A stretch of 64,000 nt of DNA from Cyanidiococcus yangmingshanensis. Lineage: Eukaryota; Rhodophyta; Bangiophyceae; Cyanidiales; Cyanidiaceae. The translations under genes were made by a program, and so were the position numbers. Below, in pieces: positions 59,329-64,000 of this stretch. Each line of letters begins with the position of its first letter. Within the stretch, counting starts at the first letter, position 1. The stretch lies in assembly GCA_013995675.1 (NCBI GenBank), contig VWRR01000006.1, forward strand, positions 496,001 through 560,000, in the 5' to 3' direction. Below the pieces are notes generated by a model. The model was given only the letters and a program-made list of their open reading frames with translations. It did not search any database and was not told where the DNA came from.

Positions 59329-59739
59329 TCATTCGACAAGCGCTGCGAGATCATGAAGCAGTTGCGCTAACACGTCATCGTCGATCTTGCCTTTCAAACT
59401 AGGTATGATCGACTTGGCTTCTGCTGCTGTTTCAGGTAGCAGGTTTGCCAGCTGCGTTCTTTCGAAAGGGTGCAGCTCGGGGTGCCGCTCTAGACGTGCG
59501 CGAACTACTTTCGCGACCTCAGCTGATCGAAACTGGTTAAACCGTTCAGTGTAAGTTTCGGCTTTCGTGAATACAGGACTGAGCGAGCTCTGAAGTTCTG
59601 CTGGAAGTTCCGCACGCTTCTGCCGTAGTACTTCGGCAACCTCGCAGATCAGCAGCGGTTGACACCGCTCTGCGTCAGAGAAAAGCGCGCCGAACTGTAG
59701 TCGTTCTGCGTTCTCTTCTTGTTCAGATCCTAGTTCCAT
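59329..59739 (-). CDS. RPB4: RNA polymerase II subunit RPB4
   Basis: 136 residues, ATG start. ETYTERFNQFRSAEVAKVVR and LHPFERTQLANLLPETAAEA with AKSIIPSLKGKIDDDVLAQL match the HRDC-like Rpb4 core (family: HPFE.AQLANL.PE.AEEAK.LIPSL). RPB4 pairs with RPB7 as the Pol II stalk, acting in initiation and mRNA export/decay. Length is typical (animal POLR2D about 142). Divergent from dihydroorotase. Confidence 0.93.
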   Translation of the reverse strand: MELGSEQEENAERLQFGALFSDAERCQPLLICEVAEVLRQKRAELPAELQSSLSPVFTKAETYTERFNQFRSAEVAKVVRARLERHPELHPFERTQLANLLPETAAEAKSIIPSLKGKIDDDVLAQLLHDLAALVE

Positions 59740-60060
59740 TTATGTGCAAACCCGTGCAAGAAATAAGTACGGTTCCAGAGCACTCCTGTAAAATATTCGT
59801 CGCCGAGGAAAACGAGACCACGTCCAAGGACAGGGGGTCAACCGGCCCTGGTACAAAACAACTTTACGCGACTGTCGCGCACCGGAAAACGTTCCTGGTC
59901 TTGGCGAGCCAGTGCCGTGAACAACCGAAAACGTTGGAACTTGTTCTGTTTCGTGTGCTCTGGTTGTTTATCGATTCTTGGAGATTGTACTTCAGTCGTT
60001 TCATTCAGGTTCTGGTGTGGTCAGCATTGCACGCCTCGGAACGGTGACGTAGCGTCTGCA
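59740..60060. promoter_or_regulatory. Divergent promoter region (RPB4 / dihydroorotase)
   Basis: 321 bp between two divergent ATGs, so both promoters must be compact. No specific element recognised. Confidence 0.45.
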
Positions 60061-61202
60061 ATGAGCCGGAGCGTTGCTCTGCGCTTACGGCTACGTCAGC
60101 CTGATGATTGGCATGTTCATTTTCGTGACGGTGCCGTTATGCGAACGGTAGCACCCTTGACGGCGAGGACACTTTGGACGAGCGCTCGTGATGCCGAACC
60201 TCACGCCACCAGTTCGTACGGTGGCCCAAGCGCGAGCGTACCGCGATCGAATCCTCGCAGCTGTGGGATCCGTGGTCACATTCAAACCGTATATGACACT
60301 CTATCTGACAGAGCAGACGACGATCGAAACAGTTGAGGAGGCCAAGGCGTGTGGCTTCATTCTCGCCTTTAAGTGGTACCCTGCGGGTGCAACGACGAAC
60401 GCTGATCTCGGCGTTCGGTTGATCGAGCGACTATTCTCGGTTTTGGCTGCCATGGAGGCCCTGGATCTTGTGTTGTGTGTTCACGGCGAGTCGACAGATC
60501 CAAATATTGATGTGTATGATCGTGAAGAGCATTTTATTCTTCACGAGTTGCAGCCAGTTCGAGAAGCGTTTTCCTCGACTTCGAATCGTCCTCGAGCATA
60601 TCTCGACGGCCTTTGGAGCAGAATGGGTGCGCCGAAACCCGAGCAACCGTCTAGCAGCAACAGTAACTCCGCAGCATCTGCTGTGTAATCGAAATGATCT
60701 GCTTGTCGGAGGGCTCAAACCGCACTACTACTGCTTGCCGATCTTGAAGAGCGAACGCGATCGTCAGGCGATTATGGATGCTATCCGAAATGACCACCAG
60801 GGCCGATTCTTCCTCGGTTCGGACTCTGCACCACATGTGCGTTCACGAAAGGAGTCTGCATGTGCCAGCGCAGGATGTTTTACGGCCTTGACAACGCTAG
60901 AGCTCTATGCTGAGGCATTCGCGAATGCAGGAATACTGGATAGGTTGGAGCAGTTTGCGTCCATTAACGGAGCCAAGTTCTACGGTCTAGAGCCGAGTGA
61001 GGAGCGCGTAGAACTCGTTCAGTGGTCGGAACCAATCATGCAGATTCCAGAAAGTGTCCTTGTTCAGGATAAAGACGCTTCGGAAACAGCACAAGGCGAA
61101 GAGGCAGATGCAGGCGCTGCGTCGGAATTGCGGCCGTTTTGGGCCGGTTCTTTCCTCACTTGGAGCGTCGAGCGTATCTCTTCGTCTACCATGAAGCCCT
61201 GA
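60061..61202 (+). CDS. Dihydroorotase, bacterial PyrC type (two +1 frame changes)
   Basis: Third step of pyrimidine synthesis: carbamoyl-aspartate to dihydroorotate, zinc enzyme. Frame 1 from the ATG at 60061: LRQPDDWHVHFRDGAVMRTV (HxH metal ligands). The +1 frame then gives GRALVMPNLTPPVRTVAQAR, the carbamylated-Lys region ILAFKWYPAGATTNAD, and CVHGES. The next +1 frame gives FEKRFPRLRIVLEHISTA, TPQHLLCNRNDLLVGGLKPH, LGSDSAPHVRSRKESACASA to the end. Family alignment pins the surplus bases: ACA CTT T GGA (60173-60175) and CAG CCA G TTC (60557). All metal ligands are present in order. It is the stand-alone PyrC enzyme of plants and bacteria, not the animal CAD domain. Confidence 0.9.
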
Positions 61203-61774
61203 CACATCCATTGAAGAGCGATGCGATATCATGGTGCGGAGGCAGACGCTGATGTTCGGATGCAGCTCGAGGAACATTGCCAACAAGCGATTCTGCAAAG
61301 CCCGACGGGCATGGAGATCGACAGAACTGATTGAGCACGCGCTAGGCAGGTTGCAGCAAGGTATTTCTGCCTACAGTATTAGGGGCTATCACAAGTACCA
61401 AATAGGAAGTCGACTGGATTGTTTTCAGAGATCGAATTCAACGCCTGTATGAAAGACAGCAAGGATGAGGTTTGTCCCCTAGAGAAGCGGACGCTCCAAT
61501 GATCCATCATTTTGATTCCGTGCGGAATGGTTCAGCGAGATCATGCAACCAGTCGCAAGCAGACGCTTGTGCAGTATGATCGAACACCGAGACGCGTTGC
61601 GAGTTCGGTCGCTGCTTGGCTTTTCAAGGCAGACGCTTGGAAATGTCAAGATCATGCCCGCTATTCCCTAGATTTCTCATGTTCTAAATATGCATGGCAC
61701 TGCACTCTAGCCCGTCCAAGCACAAGACGCTCTAGCTACAACCGGCAAAGTCGAAAAACAAACACTGCTGCTTA
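61203..61774. other. Intergenic between convergent genes
   Basis: 570 bp of 3' flanks. Nothing recognised. Confidence 0.4.
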
Positions 61775-62333
61775 TCATCGACTGCGTACGATACGCCGTC
61801 GGATGCCTGGCAACCGTTGTCTCTGGCTAGGATCCAACATCAACAGCTCCATTTGCTGGGCGTTCTGTGGAAGCGGTAATCCTTCCTGGATCCGGGACCG
61901 TATCCAGTGGTGCATGAACTTGGTCTGAGCTAGTCGATCGATCAGGCCGTCCACGAGACGCTCCTCTTTACCCAACGCGACAGCTAATGTATGCCGCTCA
62001 CTCCGCCGCATTTTCAAAAGGTGTTCTTTCTGATCTGCAGAAAGGACACCGCAACAACTCCTCCTGATCTTGAAGATCCTTCATAAAGGGATCATTTCGC
62101 ACGTTTGTAAGTTTCTCCCAGAAACGACCGCCGTACCCAGAGGCCTCACGCAGTTTCCCCAAGAGCGCGCAGTACTCATCGGCACCGAATCGTTCACATG
62201 CCGACAAGTGTTCCACCTGTGCTCGAAAAACATCCTGCTCCCGTATTGCTTGCGTCTTTTCTTGAGTTCGTTCAAACCATGAGCGTAAAAAGCGTGCCGG
62301 ATTCACCAAAACACTCCGCGTCGGACGCAGCAT
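61775..62333 (-). CDS. Hypothetical protein, possibly mitochondrial (apparent +1 frame change)
   Basis: First ATG at 62333 gives MLRPTRSVLVNPARFLRSWF, a plausible mitochondrial presequence, then YCALLGKLREASGYGGRFWE and DPFMKDLQDQEELLR. The +1 frame continues LSADQKEHLLKMRRSERHTL and LVDGLIDRLAQTKFMHHWIR to the stop at 61775. The change lies within 61998-62060. The combined protein is about 186 residues, helical and charged, ending in RRIVRSR. Not recognised. Divergent from eIF2A with only about 100 bp between. Confidence 0.5.
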
Positions 62334-62433
62334 GAGCGCTTTCAAGCGTCCGCGCACAGTCGCGAATCGTCCACGCTCACTCTTGCCCGACTTTTATAGT
62401 CTCGCTCATACACAATCTCTATCTCGTTTCAAT

Positions 62434-64000
62434 ATGTGATTTTGTTGAGAGAGGAATTCAACCTTGGGTTCCACAACACAGGAGCAGGAGCGCGTACCGT
62501 TCCAGACCGACACGGTCGCGTACAGCGGACGGGCGAATCGGTTCCGCCGCCCCGTACGACGCTCGTCTGCAAGGTCGACTGCTCGCGACTAACGAGCTAG
62601 CTGCAGTTACTTTGGTTGACGGCGAAGCAACAAGACGTGCTTGTGGCGCGTCTGGGTCTACAATCAAGTGGCAGCTGGGTCAGCTGCATACGAAACAAGA
62701 GATAAACGGGGCACCTCTGGGCATGGAGGGCGCTCGTGAAGTCCTGTGTCGCAGTCGCGAAAGAACGCTGTTGCAGCAGCTCGAGTTGACTCGTCCAGCA
62801 GTAGAGGTAGACTTGGCACGCGTGCAGATCAATGATGATGCCGATGCAACGATAAGCGATCTTCCATCTGTTCCGCATTCGTTGGCGTCGAACGCGATCG
62901 TCAGATTTCTGCCCACCAACGGGAGCCTTTTGCTTTTTGTTCATCCGGATAGCCGCGCGTGTACGGTCTTCCGCCTCGGGAACGCGGGTGCGGCGCTCGA
63001 GACTGTGGCCAGCGTTGGGGGTACCGCAGCGGACGAGTACATTCAAGACGCGGCCTTCTCTCCAAAGGGCACGTTTGTGGTAACGTGGTCCCGGCCGCAC
63101 GAGCGTCTGGTAGATGGGAACCTGCGGGTCTGGCGATGTACCACTGGGGTGCCTGTGCGAGCTTTTCTTCATCGACAGTATCGTGCGAGCGCTTTTCCAT
63201 ATGTTCAATGGACTGCCAATGAGCAGTTTGCCTTTCATGCGGTGACCAATGCCCTCGATGTCTACTCTGGACAGGACCTCGACTGAGCCTCGACTGCTGC
63301 GGATGCCCGTTCCAGGTCTTGCCCAGTTCGCTGTTGCCCCTATGGCTGTTGCCGAGACCTGTGACTGAGAGTAGTCTGGCCTATGTTGCCACGTTTGTTC
63401 CTGAAACAACCAATGGAGCTCCTGCGAACATTCAGATCTGGGCTGTGGGGACAACCGTCTCGGTGCGGAGCCGCCATGGCACCATCGATGGCATGAGTGC
63501 AACATCTTCTGAGGCCCTCTGTGCTGTTGTCGTGGCGTCTCGCCGAGTGTTTCGCGCTCAGTATGTGGACTTTTACTGGTCGCCAAAAGTTTATGGTTCT
63601 GGTAGTTACCCATCGCTGGTCGTACGCACCAACCATGATTATGATGTAACCGGCCGCTCGTACTATGGAGAATCGAGCGCCTACTTCCTGCAGCCGAATA
63701 GCAACTCATGTGGCGCTGGAGATGTTTCCGGTGACGGAATATCGTTGCCGTCTGGTCCTATCCACGATGTGGGTTGGTCTCCGACTGGTCGCGAGTTTGT
63801 TGTGGTTCACGGGCCGCCACCTGCTCGAGCGACCCTGTTTCATGCAGGTGGCACTGCAACGTTCGATTTCGGTACCGGTCCACGGAATCGTGTTTCATGG
63901 TCACCTCATGGGCGTTTTCTTGCGCTCGCTGGCTTTGGTAGCATGTCCGGTAATGTGCAAGTATGGGATCGAAACAAGAAGAAGATCATTGGCCAGTTCA
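62434..64000 (+). CDS. EIF2A: Translation initiation factor eIF2A (3' partial, two +1 frame changes, start unresolved)
   Basis: WD-repeat/beta-propeller factor that can deliver initiator tRNA independently of eIF2. Frame 1: YIQDAAFSPKGTFVVTWSRP, NLRVWRCTTGVPVRAF, ASAFPYVQWTANEQFAFHAV. +1: MPVPGLAQFAVAPM. +1: YVATFVPETTNGAPANIQIW, SYYGESSAYFL, GPIHDVGWSPTGREFVVVHG, ATFDFGTGPRN (family FDFGTGPRN) and LALAGFGSMSGNVQVWDR, running off the window. Both frame changes sit at or just before the same sequence, GAC TGA G (63281-63287 and 63363-63369). No in-frame ATG precedes the first domain; the nearest ATG (62434) is followed directly by TGA. N-terminus therefore uncertain. Confidence 0.85.

Overview
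The window is a compact, gene-dense stretch of eukaryotic nuclear DNA with about 50-55% G+C by eye. It carries core eukaryotic genes (CDC48, CCT-eta, RAD51, TAF2, RPB4, VPS18, BiP, eIF2A, SCYL, an ANTH adaptor) beside genes typical of a photosynthetic cell: a tocopherol-methyltransferase-like protein, a RETICULATA/DUF3411 plastid-envelope protein and a plastid-type adenylate kinase fused to DUF3054. Almost all genes are intronless. This best fits a unicellular red alga of the Cyanidiophyceae (Cyanidioschyzon/Cyanidium-like); the placement is an inference from gene content and compactness, not from a database match.

Layout. 0-7 kb: CDC48 (5' end outside the window), tail-to-tail with a small N-myristoylated protein carrying a p97-binding VIM motif, then CCT-eta and a divergent SNF5-GATA protein. 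7.8-17.3 kb: tocopherol methyltransferase, mitochondrial aconitase, SCYL-type pseudokinase. 17.9-24 kb: P-loop kinase, two unrecognised proteins, RAD51. 24-34.4 kb: TAF2, ANTH clathrin adaptor, and a TTC4/Cns1 co-chaperone with the only clear spliceosomal intron. 35.8-43.3 kb: adenylate kinase-DUF3054 fusion, arabinokinase-like glycosyltransferase domain, RETICULATA-like protein, REX4-like exonuclease. 43.7-50 kb: VPS18, DUF2064 glycosyltransferase, MGMT. 50-59.8 kb: BiP, non-canonical poly(A)/poly(U) polymerase, SDHA, RPB4. 60-64 kb: dihydroorotase, an unrecognised protein, eIF2A (3' end outside the window).

The most striking pattern is that about ten conserved genes are interrupted by single-base frame changes, and every one I could orient is +1 (one extra base). 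At eight places (tocopherol methyltransferase, adenylate kinase, arabinokinase-like gene, SDHA three times, dihydroorotase twice) conserved family sequence pins the extra base to within a few nucleotides. Insertion-type sequencing or assembly errors are the simplest explanation. The uniform direction in essential genes means translational frameshifting or RNA processing should be excluded by experiment. I saw no tRNA or rRNA gene, CRISPR array, transposon or virus-like element.
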